From the NCBI RefSeq assembly GCF_018474025.1, contig NZ_JAHCTA010000005.1:248001-312000 (forward strand): a stretch of DNA of 64,000 nt, given 5' to 3'. The notes beneath the pieces are model-generated. The model was given only the letters and a program-made list of their open reading frames with translations, searched no databases and was not told the DNA's origin. Source of the DNA: Alteromonas oceanisediminis. GTDB lineage: Bacteria > Pseudomonadota > Gammaproteobacteria > Enterobacterales > Alteromonadaceae. The position numbers and the translations under genes were made by a program. Numbering within the stretch: the stretch's first letter is position 1; the number at the start of each line of letters is the position of its first letter. Below are positions 1 to 7,453 of this stretch, in pieces.

Positions 1-30
1 CGCGCAGCACTTTTGATGGGGGCGCAATGA
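1..30 (+). CDS. 3' end of an upstream gene, probably mshN (partial)
   Basis: An open frame runs from the window edge and ends in TGA at 28-30, overlapping the mshE start as ATGA. Only nine residues (RAALLMGAQ) are visible, so identity cannot be read from the sequence. In MSHA loci the gene just before mshE is normally mshN, a TPR protein, so that is the best guess from gene order alone. Confidence 0.35.
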   Translation, partial: RAALLMGAQ

Positions 31-1856
31 ACCAGCCTAAACGACTCCGACTGGGCGATCTACTTGTTCAACAGGAACTGATCACCGACGATCAATTGAT
101 GGCAGCGCTCAGTGAGCAACGCAAATCAGGCCGTAAGCTAGGGGCAACACTGATTGAGATGCAGTTGGTTAGCGAAGCACAACTGCTAGAACTTTTATCT
201 AAACATCTGAAAGTACCGCTTATCGATATTGACCAATATCGGGTCGACCCAAACGCGGTACGTTTACTCCCAGAAATACAGGCGCGCCGTTTTCGGGCAT
301 TGGTGTTAGAAGACGCTGGCGACAGTTTACTGGTCGGCATGAGCGACCCGGCTGATTTGACCGCGATCGACAGTCTCAACGATATCCTACCCAAACCGGT
401 CAAAGTGGCGGTAGTGAGTGAGTCACAGCTATTTAACGCATACGATAATTTTTATCGTAAAACCGAAGAGATCGCCTCTTTCGCGCAAGAACTGGCCGAA
501 GAATACCAGACAGATGACGAATTCGATCTGACCGGTGGGCTGGAAAGTGGTGACGATACGGCAGTGGCAAAACTACTGCAGTCGATTTTTGAAGATGCCG
601 TGCAGGCCAAAGCTTCTGATATCCACATTGAGCCCGACGAAAGTCAATTGCGCATTAGAATGCGCGTTGATGGCGTACTGCAAGAGACAGTGATCAAGGA
701 AAAAAATATCGCTGCTGCGCTGGTACTGAGGCTGAAGCTTATGGCCGGTTTGGATATCTCGGAAAAACGCCTGCCGCAAGATGGTCGTACGCAGGTTAGG
801 GTGAAAGGGCATCGTGTCGATGTGCGCTTATCGACCATGCCAATCCAAGCCGGTGAATCGGTGGTGATGCGTTTACTCGATCAATCTGCAGGCGTCCTTA
901 CACTGGATCAAACCGGTATGCCTAATGCGCTGCTTGCACGGCTGCGTAGTTTATTACAACGGCCGCATGGCATGATCCTGGTCACTGGGCCAACAGGTTC
1001 GGGTAAAACCACGACCTTGTATGGTGCGTTGAGTGAGTTGAATCAGGCGTCGAAGAAAATCATTACCGTGGAAGACCCGGTGGAGTATCGCCTGCCTCGG
1101 ATCAATCAGGTGCAAGTCAACACCAAGATTGATCTGACCTTCAGCAGCATTCTGCGTACCACCCTGCGGCAAGATCCCGACATCATCATGGTTGGCGAAA
1201 TGCGTGACCGGGAAACGGTTGAGATCGGCTTACGAGGCGCTTTAACCGGTCACCTTGTGCTATCCACACTGCATACCAACGATGCAATCAGCAGTGCAAT
1301 TCGTTTATTGGACATGGGTGCACCGGGATATTTGGTCGCCACGTCACTGCGAGCGATTATTGCTCAGCGCCTGGTTAGACGCATTTGCGAAAACTGTTCA
1401 GTTTCACACACACCGGATGAAGACGAGTTATTTTGGTTGGGCAACATTGATGAGAACGCGACACAATTCAGTTTCAAGCGCGGGTTAGGCTGTCAAAAAT
1501 GTAATCAAACCGGATATCGAGGCCGTGTTGGTGTGTTTGAGTTGCTTGAAATGAATGAGCAAATGATGACGGCGCTGAAATCGGATAACACCGAAGTGTT
1601 CTCGCAAGCGGCTCTGCAGAATAAAAGCTATCGCCCATTGGCGCACACGGCGCTAACTTACGCCAAAATGGGTATTACCACGGTCGAAGAAGTGCTCAAA
1701 CTGGTCGAGCGCATCGCAGAGCGCGATGTCGAATATGACACCGACGATACGCAGCATCTAGACAATGTGCCAGCGCCAGAGCCGCTTGATGAAAGCAACG
1801 AAAAGCCACAAAAACCGGCGTCGCCTGGGTCGGGTTTGAGTCTGGAGGATATCTAG
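27..1856 (+). CDS. mshE: MSHA pilus assembly ATPase MshE
   Basis: Hexameric cytoplasmic ATPase (GspE/PilB family) that powers polymerisation of the MSHA type IV pilus. The N-terminal MshEN domain (about residues 5-140) carries two copies of the RLG..LL..-type c-di-GMP-binding motif (RLGDLLVQQELI and KLGATLIEMQLV). Walker A GPTGSGKT is at residues 321-328, followed by the Asp box, Walker B (DIIMVGE) and a His box. A tetracysteine zinc site (CENC and CQKC, about residues 457-492) is present. The 609-aa length is normal for the family with an acidic, proline-rich C-terminal tail of about 30 residues. ATG at 27 overlaps the stop of the preceding gene, which implies translational coupling. Odd point: the glycine usual at motif position 10 is Glu in copy 1 and Gln in copy 2. 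Confidence 0.95.
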   Translation: MNQPKRLRLGDLLVQQELITDDQLMAALSEQRKSGRKLGATLIEMQLVSEAQLLELLSKHLKVPLIDIDQYRVDPNAVRLLPEIQARRFRALVLEDAGDSLLVGMSDPADLTAIDSLNDILPKPVKVAVVSESQLFNAYDNFYRKTEEIASFAQELAEEYQTDDEFDLTGGLESGDDTAVAKLLQSIFEDAVQAKASDIHIEPDESQLRIRMRVDGVLQETVIKEKNIAAALVLRLKLMAGLDISEKRLPQDGRTQVRVKGHRVDVRLSTMPIQAGESVVMRLLDQSAGVLTLDQTGMPNALLARLRSLLQRPHGMILVTGPTGSGKTTTLYGALSELNQASKKIITVEDPVEYRLPRINQVQVNTKIDLTFSSILRTTLRQDPDIIMVGEMRDRETVEIGLRGALTGHLVLSTLHTNDAISSAIRLLDMGAPGYLVATSLRAIIAQRLVRRICENCSVSHTPDEDELFWLGNIDENATQFSFKRGLGCQKCNQTGYRGRVGVFELLEMNEQMMTALKSDNTEVFSQAALQNKSYRPLAHTALTYAKMGITTVEEVLKLVERIAERDVEYDTDDTQHLDNVPAPEPLDESNEKPQKPASPGSGLSLEDI

Positions 1857-1857
1857 G

Positions 1858-3090
1858 GTGGCGGCAAAATACAGTTACACGGGTCGACTATCGGATGGCG
1901 AAAAAACCACCGGCGTCATTGAAGCGAGCGATGAAGCCACCGCTGCCCGGATGCTGTCTGCACGAAATATTATTCCGATTGAAATCCGGATGGGTGCTGG
2001 CGAGACGGGTCGTGCTAACCAAGAAGAAACCGCGAACTTTTTAACGCCGAATGTCACCCTTGATGACTTGGTGATATTTTCACGCCAGCTGTACTCGTTA
2101 ACCAAAGCCGGTATTCCTATTTTACGCTCAGTCGGTGGCCTGGCTGATAGCACGACATCACTGCGGATGCGTATTGCCTTGCGCGATGTTATCGAACAAC
2201 TAGAGCGAGGCCGCAGCCTCAGTGCGGCTATGCATCGTCACCCGGAGGTCTTTAATCAGTTGTTTGTCAGCGTGGTACACGTGGGTGAAAACACCGGTCA
2301 GTTGGACAAAGCGTTTCTGCAACTGGCAGAATATTTGGAGCGTGAACAGGAAACCCGCAAGCAAATCAAAGCCGCAACACGGTATCCGACCTTTGTCATC
2401 GTCGCATTGGTGATTGCATTGGTGGTGATGAACATTTTTGTGATCCCGGTGTTTGCGGGCATGTTTTCCCGCTTTGACGCGGAGCTGCCGTTAATGACGC
2501 GCTTTTTGATGGGCATGTCGGATTTCTTCATTAACCAATGGCCCTATCTGGTTGCCACAATCCTCATCCTGTTTCTGGGCGTGAGGCAATATCTGAAAAC
2601 AGAAGAGGGCGCGTTTAAATGGGATCGCATCAAGTTAAAAATTCCCATCGTGGGCAGCATTGTAGAGCGCTCCTTGCTAGGGCGTTTTGCGCGCAGCTTT
2701 GCCATGATGTTAAGTGCAGGTGTGCCATTAACCACTGCGCTTAATCTGGTTGCCGATGCAGTTAATAATCGGTTTATGGCCAGTAAAGTACTGGAGATGC
2801 GACGTTCTATTGAACGCGGCGAAAACCTGACGCGCGTGGCACAAGCCAGTGGGCTGTTCACGCCGCTGGTTATGCAGATGATCAGTGTCGGCGAAGAAAC
2901 GGGCCGGGTTGATGAATTGCTAGGTGAAACCGCCAGTTATTATGAACGTGAGGTCGATTACGACTTGAAGAGCCTGACATCAAAGATCGAACCGATCCTG
3001 ATTGTGATTGTTGCTGGCATGGTATTGGTGCTTGCATTAGGTATATTCACGCCGATGTGGGACATGATGGGCGCGATCAAAGGTGGATAA
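1858..3090 (+). CDS. mshG: MSHA platform protein MshG (PilC/GspF family)
   Basis: Polytopic inner-membrane platform protein on which MshE acts during pilus assembly. It has two T2SSF domains, at about residues 70-195 and 275-398, each with the typical helical core and the GE.TG motif (VGENTGQLDKA and VGEETGRVDEL). Membrane spans lie near residues 172-197, 220-240 and 375-400. The start is GTG at 1858, one base after the mshE stop, with GGAGG about 10 bases upstream. The 410-aa length fits the family. Function is assigned from family membership and locus order. Confidence 0.95.
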   Translation: MAAKYSYTGRLSDGEKTTGVIEASDEATAARMLSARNIIPIEIRMGAGETGRANQEETANFLTPNVTLDDLVIFSRQLYSLTKAGIPILRSVGGLADSTTSLRMRIALRDVIEQLERGRSLSAAMHRHPEVFNQLFVSVVHVGENTGQLDKAFLQLAEYLEREQETRKQIKAATRYPTFVIVALVIALVVMNIFVIPVFAGMFSRFDAELPLMTRFLMGMSDFFINQWPYLVATILILFLGVRQYLKTEEGAFKWDRIKLKIPIVGSIVERSLLGRFARSFAMMLSAGVPLTTALNLVADAVNNRFMASKVLEMRRSIERGENLTRVAQASGLFTPLVMQMISVGEETGRVDELLGETASYYEREVDYDLKSLTSKIEPILIVIVAGMVLVLALGIFTPMWDMMGAIKGG

Positions 3091-3092
3091 CG

Positions 3093-3623
3093 ATGAACAA
3101 TAACGATTTGTCGGAACACACCCAGCGTAATTTGCTTAGCAACATTATCATCGTGCTGATGTTTTTGGGCATGATGGCCGCGGCGATTGTCTATTTCAAC
3201 AATGCATCACCCAACATTAAAGCGGAAATCATGCACACCTTGGCACAACAGTTTGGCCGCAATGTCACTAATGCACATTGGCAATGGCAGGCCGAAGGCA
3301 GGCCTAATATGATTATGCTGGTTCAGTATGATAATAGCGGCAAAGAGCGCGGTAGACAGCCATTGCGCATGGATCCCGCTGGCTGGCCTCACGTTGAGCC
3401 TACTAGCGAAAGCTGTGAAGCATTATGGCAAAGCATTCTTTATTTACCAGCACGTGTTGATGGCTTTCGCGTGATAGCGGAGTTTTATCAGGAGCCACAA
3501 CATACCGAAGTGACGAACGCACAAGGCCCCGTCTCAGGGTACTGCCGATTTAGAGTATCCACTGGGCCTTATTTTGATTATTATGTGAATAGCGGTAGAG
3601 TGGTGTCGGATGAAAAAGATTAA
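3093..3623 (+). CDS. mshF: MSHA biogenesis protein MshF
   Basis: Small inner-membrane protein at the mshF position between mshG and mshB. There is one N-terminal membrane segment (residues about 14-36, LLSNIIIVLMFLGMMAAAIV) and a periplasmic region of about 140 residues with two cysteines. The chosen start is ATG 3093, two bases after the mshG stop, with AGGTGG 6 bases upstream; an in-frame ATG at 3057 lies inside mshG and is unlikely. Its exact role in pilus assembly is not defined; it probably belongs to the inner-membrane assembly complex. The name rests on position plus architecture, since MshF sequences diverge. Confidence 0.75.
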   Translation: MNNNDLSEHTQRNLLSNIIIVLMFLGMMAAAIVYFNNASPNIKAEIMHTLAQQFGRNVTNAHWQWQAEGRPNMIMLVQYDNSGKERGRQPLRMDPAGWPHVEPTSESCEALWQSILYLPARVDGFRVIAEFYQEPQHTEVTNAQGPVSGYCRFRVSTGPYFDYYVNSGRVVSDEKD

Positions 3624-3642
3624 CCTGGGTTTAGGAGTGTCT

Positions 3643-4278
3643 ATGCAGCCAAATCAGGCGGCTATATCAAACCGCAAGAGTCGCGGTTTTACCTTGATTG
3701 AATTAGTGATTGTGGTGGTTATATTGGGTTTGCTTGCAGCCACGGCTATTCCGCGCTTTTTGGACGTAACCGCCGACGCTGAAGACGCCACTGTTGAAGG
3801 TGTCGCCGGTGGTTTCGCAACCGGTGTTGGCCTTGTTCGTGCACAATGGGAGTTAGAAGCGCGCCCGCAGGACAATCAGTCAACCAATCAAACCTTTGTG
3901 ACGCTTGACGGGATCCGCGTTGGCGTCGACAAAAATACCGGTTACCCCACAGGCCAACTGAATAATGATGGTAGCTCAGAAGACGACGTATTGACTGAGC
4001 TCGATTGCGAGAGTATTTTCAATTTAATCTTACAAAGCGCGCCGACCATTTCATCTGATTGGAATGACCGCCCATTTGATGACTTTCGTTATTTTACGTC
4101 AGTTTCGCAGGGCAACGGTTCCGGTGGTAACGACATCTGTTATTATTACTTAACGCAAACCATCAAAAATCGGACTCAAGAGCCAATTGACGATACCGTA
4201 GGGAATGGTTTCATTTACGACCCGCGTATCGGTCAGGTCATTGTATTTAGTAACAATTCGAATCAACGGGTCAATTAG
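3643..4278 (+). CDS. mshB: Type IV prepilin-like protein MshB
   Basis: Minor pilin with a class III signal: a positively charged leader of about 16 residues ending in SRG, then FTLIELVIVVVILGLLA, the standard N-methylated pilin helix cleaved by the prepilin peptidase. The globular domain contains two cysteines about 55 residues apart. ATG 3643 is chosen because TAGGAG lies 5 bases upstream; the upstream ATG at 3610 is inside mshF and has no good ribosome site. It sits between mshF and mshA as in other MSHA loci, and is 63 bases from mshA. Minor pilins of this kind prime or decorate the pilus; the specific role here is inferred. Confidence 0.82.
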   Translation: MQPNQAAISNRKSRGFTLIELVIVVVILGLLAATAIPRFLDVTADAEDATVEGVAGGFATGVGLVRAQWELEARPQDNQSTNQTFVTLDGIRVGVDKNTGYPTGQLNNDGSSEDDVLTELDCESIFNLILQSAPTISSDWNDRPFDDFRYFTSVSQGNGSGGNDICYYYLTQTIKNRTQEPIDDTVGNGFIYDPRIGQVIVFSNNSNQRVN

Positions 4279-4341
4279 TGGCCTGTTGGTTCAAGCAAGT
4301 AACGCAACATTTTAACACTGAGCTCTAACGAGGATAACATT

Positions 4342-4860
4342 ATGCAACAACGTGGTTTTACATTGATTGAGTTGATCATTGTCATCGTAATTTTGGGAAT
4401 TTTGGCGGTGACCGCCGCACCTCGCTTTATCGACCTGCAAGGTGATGCAAGAGCGTCGACACTGCAAGGCGTCAAAGCCGCGCTGCAAGGGGGCTCTCAA
4501 TTGGTTTACGCTAAGTCAGCTATTGCGAGCGAACAGACAAATGCCACTGCGGGTGATACAACGTCACAAGTTGAGATCAATGGTAACCCAGTGGAAACGA
4601 ATTTTGGCTACCCTGCGGCAATCGCGACTGTAACCCTGGCTGACGTCGGCAACTGGGCAAGCTTGTCTGATGATGAATGGACGTTGACAGCAAGTGGTGA
4701 TGCTGCAGTCGCTGTGGGTTCATTTGTCATTACTCCAGAGGGTAAAGCGGCTGAGCCGGCCCCAACGGGAGGCACTGATTTACGTTGTCAGGTGACTTAC
4801 ACGCAAGCTGCTAATGCTAATTCTGCTCCAGTTGTCACGGTACAAGCAGACGGTTGTTAA
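4342..4860 (+). CDS. mshA: MSHA major pilin MshA
   Basis: Major structural subunit of the MSHA pilus. The leader is very short (MQQRG), then FTLIELIIVIVILGILA gives the assembly helix; cleavage after Gly5 is predicted. The conserved PRFIDLQGDAR segment follows, as in MshA proteins. A C-terminal disulphide loop is likely between the cysteines in LRCQV and the final residue of ADGC. The ribosome site is GAGG, 8 bases before ATG. It is flanked by the largest gaps in the locus (63 and 81 bases), and a stem-loop follows the stop, consistent with separate high expression of this subunit relative to the minor pilins. Confidence 0.93.
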   Translation: MQQRGFTLIELIIVIVILGILAVTAAPRFIDLQGDARASTLQGVKAALQGGSQLVYAKSAIASEQTNATAGDTTSQVEINGNPVETNFGYPAAIATVTLADVGNWASLSDDEWTLTASGDAAVAVGSFVITPEGKAAEPAPTGGTDLRCQVTYTQAANANSAPVVTVQADGC

Positions 4861-4863
4861 TCA

Positions 4864-4893
4864 ACCCTACCTGTATAACGATATGGTGAGGGT
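4864..4893 (+). other. Stem-loop downstream of mshA
   Basis: ACCCTACC at 4864-4871 pairs with GGTGAGGGT at 4885-4893 with one bulged G, giving 8 pairs around a 13-base AT-rich loop. It starts four bases after the mshA stop and has no T-run, so it looks more like an mRNA 3'-end stabiliser or processing site than a simple intrinsic terminator. Its 3' arm contains the first copy of the box GTGAGGGTA that recurs in mshC. Confidence 0.5.
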
Positions 4894-4941
4894 AAGAGCG
4901 GTGCTTACATTAGCTGTTTTGTTCTCACTTAACGACTGGCG

Positions 4942-5577
4942 ATGAATACAACTCAGCGTGTATTTTATCAGCGTCCGCCCAAGAGCGCTTTACGTAGTGA
5001 GGGTATCGTACCCTCACGCCACGTGAAGCGTTTTTTTTTAGCCCCTCACGCAACACCACAACGCGGCTATAGCCTGGTTGAGCTGATCGCAGTTATTCTG
5101 CTGATTGGCGTTTTAAGCGTCGGTGCAGTTGCCCGCTTTAGCGGTTCTGATGGTTTTGCTGAATACACGTATCAAAACCGGTTAGTCAGTGCACTGCGTA
5201 ACATTCAACAACGCGCAATGAATGACAGCCGGAATGGCTTTTGTTATCGAATTAATTTGGTGAGCGGTACCGCAGCACCCGCCTTTGGCCCACCCACCCA
5301 TGACTACACGGCCGCTAATGCTGCTGCGAGCTGTTCTGGAGCGATTGATTCAAGCGTTGACTTTCTCGCCACGACAGCAACGGAGATGGCCGCTGAAAAC
5401 ATTGCGATGACCAGTCAGGATGGCGCATCGACGGCATTGAGCTTTATTGGCTTTAACAGTTTAGGTCAGCCCCAATCTAACATTGCCAATTGTGCCAGTG
5501 GTTGCCGCGTGGATTTTGTCGGTAGCTCCACTGCGTCGGTCTGTATTGCATCACAAGGATACATTCATGCGTGCTAA
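4942..5577 (+). CDS. mshC: Minor pilin MshC
   Basis: Prepilin-like minor pilin. The hydrophobic helix YSLVELIAVILLIGVLSVGAV follows the processing site QRG/Y at about residue 42, so Phe+1 is replaced by Tyr and the leader is unusually long and basic. The mature domain has three or more cysteines (FCYRI, SCSGA, NCASGC). No clear ribosome site precedes ATG 4942, and no in-frame ATG lies between it and the helix, but a GTG at 5023 is an alternative start. The leader codons contain a perfect hairpin (4997-5017) and a T9 run (5031-5039), so expression could be attenuated or subject to slippage. It overlaps mshD by 11 bases. Confidence 0.8.
   Translation: MNTTQRVFYQRPPKSALRSEGIVPSRHVKRFFLAPHATPQRGYSLVELIAVILLIGVLSVGAVARFSGSDGFAEYTYQNRLVSALRNIQQRAMNDSRNGFCYRINLVSGTAAPAFGPPTHDYTAANAAASCSGAIDSSVDFLATTATEMAAENIAMTSQDGASTALSFIGFNSLGQPQSNIANCASGCRVDFVGSSTASVCIASQGYIHAC
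4997..5039 (+). promoter_or_regulatory. Hairpin plus T9 run inside the mshC leader (candidate attenuator)
   Basis: GTGAGGGTA (4997-5005) and TACCCTCAC (5009-5017) form a perfect 9-bp stem with a TCG loop. A second small stem (ACGC 5016-5019 with GCGT 5028-5031) and nine T residues (5031-5039) follow. The T-run is translated as part of Phe-Phe-Leu. The distance from the first stem to the T-run is longer than in a classical terminator. The inverted arm is also complementary to the box at 4886-4894. A regulatory role is inferred. Confidence 0.45.
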
Positions 5578-6157
5578 CACAGGCGTGCAACACGGTTTTA
5601 CGTTAATCGAATTGATTGCCGGTATTGTCGTGTTCGGTGTCGCACTCGCCATTGTCACGTCTTTGGTTGCCTCGCAATCCAGACGAAGTATTGATCCTAT
5701 CTGGCAAGTGCGCGCCGTGGAGTTGGGGCACAGTTTACTCAATGAAATCAGTGCCAAGCCATTCGATGAAAACTCGGATCCTCTCGGTGGCACGACTCGC
5801 TGTAATGAAGCAACACCCTGCACTTCAAGTGGTCAACTAGGGCCCGACGGCGCAGAAACCCGCGCAAACTTTGATGATATCGACGATTATCATGGTCTGG
5901 ATGTAGAAAGCGCTGCGATTACCAACTCACTTAATGAAACGCTGCAGTCACCAAACGGTGCTCTGTATCAAGGCTTTAGGGCACAAGTGAGCGTGTTCTA
6001 TGACGATAATACCGATGGTTTTAATGACGATGACGCAGACGGGGACGGTACGCCGGATTCGGGCAATGTGATCGGCAATACTAAACTGATCCGAATTATC
6101 ATCACCACACCGGGCGGTGACGCTGTACCAATCTCATTATACGCGGTGAATTATTGA
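5567..6157 (+). CDS. mshD: Minor pilin MshD
   Basis: Prepilin-like protein: MRANTGVQHG then FTLIELIAGIVVFGVALAIV, with cleavage expected after Gly10. The body contains an Asp-rich stretch (DDNTDGFNDDDADGDG) that resembles a calcium-binding loop, plus two close cysteines (RCNEATPC). ATG 5567 is preferred because AAGGA lies 9 bases upstream and the leader length is then normal; the longer frame from 5483 lies within mshC. It starts 11 bases before the mshC stop and its own stop overlaps mshO. Position and architecture match MshD of other MSHA loci. Confidence 0.82.
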   Translation: MRANTGVQHGFTLIELIAGIVVFGVALAIVTSLVASQSRRSIDPIWQVRAVELGHSLLNEISAKPFDENSDPLGGTTRCNEATPCTSSGQLGPDGAETRANFDDIDDYHGLDVESAAITNSLNETLQSPNGALYQGFRAQVSVFYDDNTDGFNDDDADGDGTPDSGNVIGNTKLIRIIITTPGGDAVPISLYAVNY

Positions 6158-7020
6158 TGAAAGGTTTACATGCGCGCGCGGGATTCACACTGATTGAATT
6201 GATTACTACCTTGGTGATTTTAGTGATTGTATCTGTCGGCATCAGTGGGTTTATTCGTAGCAGTATGCAGGTGTTCAGTGATGTCACGGAGCGCGATCGA
6301 ATATTGGGCGATAGCCGCTTTGTCGTTCAGCGTATGACCCGCGAGCTACGCGATGCAGTGCCCAGCAGTCTTCGCGTGGCTGGCAATAGCAGTGTGCATT
6401 GCCTGCAATTCGTGCCTATAGATTACAGTACGTTTTATACTCAACTACCGTTATTACCCGCAGCGGACACAGCCCTAGAAGTTGTCGAGATGAGTGATAT
6501 CGACAACAATGTTTACGTGCCGGATACGTTAAGTACATTCGCCTTTGTATTTACCACGCGCGCTGTTGATGTCTATGATCCCTCACTAAATCGTCGCCGT
6601 GCGGTCGAAGCCTGTGAGGATGATGGGCCTGATACCGGTTGTGCCAGTGCTGATTCGCCCACGAATACGGCACAACTCACGGTGGCTGGCGCGTTTGCGG
6701 CTGGATCACCGGCGGAGCGCGTTTATTTTGCTAGCCGGGCTAACAGCTACTGCGTTCGCGATGAAGCGATATATTTCCACCAAAGTGATATAACTGCCGC
6801 GCAGCCTGTGTTTACCAGTGGTGGCGTGCTGATGGCTGAAAATATAGCCAACACGCTGTCAGCAAATCCTGCCGTGCAATCTTCTGGCAGTGACGACCCA
6901 TTTCGCCTGTTCGACGCAACCCTGTTGCGGAACGCTTTTGTGCAACTGCGCTTACGCTTTGAATTGAATGAAGAGGTGGTTAACTATCACCACGAGGTGC
7001 ACGTTGCTAATGTCCCGTAG
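6157..7020 (+). CDS. mshO: Minor pilin MshO (PilW-like)
   Basis: Prepilin-like protein with leader MKGLHARAG followed by FTLIELITTLVILVIVSVGISGFI, a typical class III signal. The 287-aa length, larger than the other pilins, fits MshO/PilW family members. The start could be ATG 6157, which overlaps the mshD TGA by one base, or the TTG just before it; ATG is preferred. The globular part has several cysteines (VHCLQF, EACEDDGPDTGC, SYCVRD). It probably acts with MshD and MshP in the tip or priming complex, by analogy with PilV/PilW/PilX. Confidence 0.85.
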   Translation: MKGLHARAGFTLIELITTLVILVIVSVGISGFIRSSMQVFSDVTERDRILGDSRFVVQRMTRELRDAVPSSLRVAGNSSVHCLQFVPIDYSTFYTQLPLLPAADTALEVVEMSDIDNNVYVPDTLSTFAFVFTTRAVDVYDPSLNRRRAVEACEDDGPDTGCASADSPTNTAQLTVAGAFAAGSPAERVYFASRANSYCVRDEAIYFHQSDITAAQPVFTSGGVLMAENIANTLSANPAVQSSGSDDPFRLFDATLLRNAFVQLRLRFELNEEVVNYHHEVHVANVP

Positions 7021-7453
7021 CTCAATCTCATTGCCGCGCCGACAACGTGGCAGTATGCTGATTATTTCATTGTTCGTGATCATCGTACTGGCGTTGCTGG
7101 GCGCGACTATGGTGCGAATGATTTCATCAAGCTCGCAGGCCACCATTGTGGAGTTGTCTGGATTGCGCGCGATCACTGCTGCGCAATCGGGTGTTCAAGT
7201 TTTATTGGCACAAAGTTTCCCGCTGAATAGCCCGATCAACGCGTGCAGCACCACCATTACCAGCCCTGCTTCATTTTCAAATGTCGAGGGATTTCGCAAT
7301 TGCGGCTATACTGCAAGTTGTAGCACTGTTCCTGTCACCAAGCAGGGAGAAGTGCACAATTACTATCGATTTACGAGTATTGGTCAGTGCGCCGTCGGCG
7401 ATATTATTGTCAGTCGGCAGGTGAGCTTAGACGCTATGCAGGTGCAACCATGA
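7010..7453 (+). CDS. mshP: MSHA biogenesis protein MshP (PilX-like)
   Basis: Short protein with a basic start (MSRSSISLPRRQRG) and a pilin-like helix SMLIISLFVIIVLALLGATMV; the residue after the candidate cleavage Gly is Ser, as in PilX-type proteins. Four cysteines (two pairs) in the mature part could make disulphides. ATG 7010 starts 11 bases before the mshO stop; the longer frame from 6968 is within mshO. The stop overlaps the mshQ ATG as ATGA. Its place between mshO and mshQ and its size (147 aa) support MshP. Confidence 0.78.
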   Translation: MSRSSISLPRRQRGSMLIISLFVIIVLALLGATMVRMISSSSQATIVELSGLRAITAAQSGVQVLLAQSFPLNSPINACSTTITSPASFSNVEGFRNCGYTASCSTVPVTKQGEVHNYYRFTSIGQCAVGDIIVSRQVSLDAMQVQP

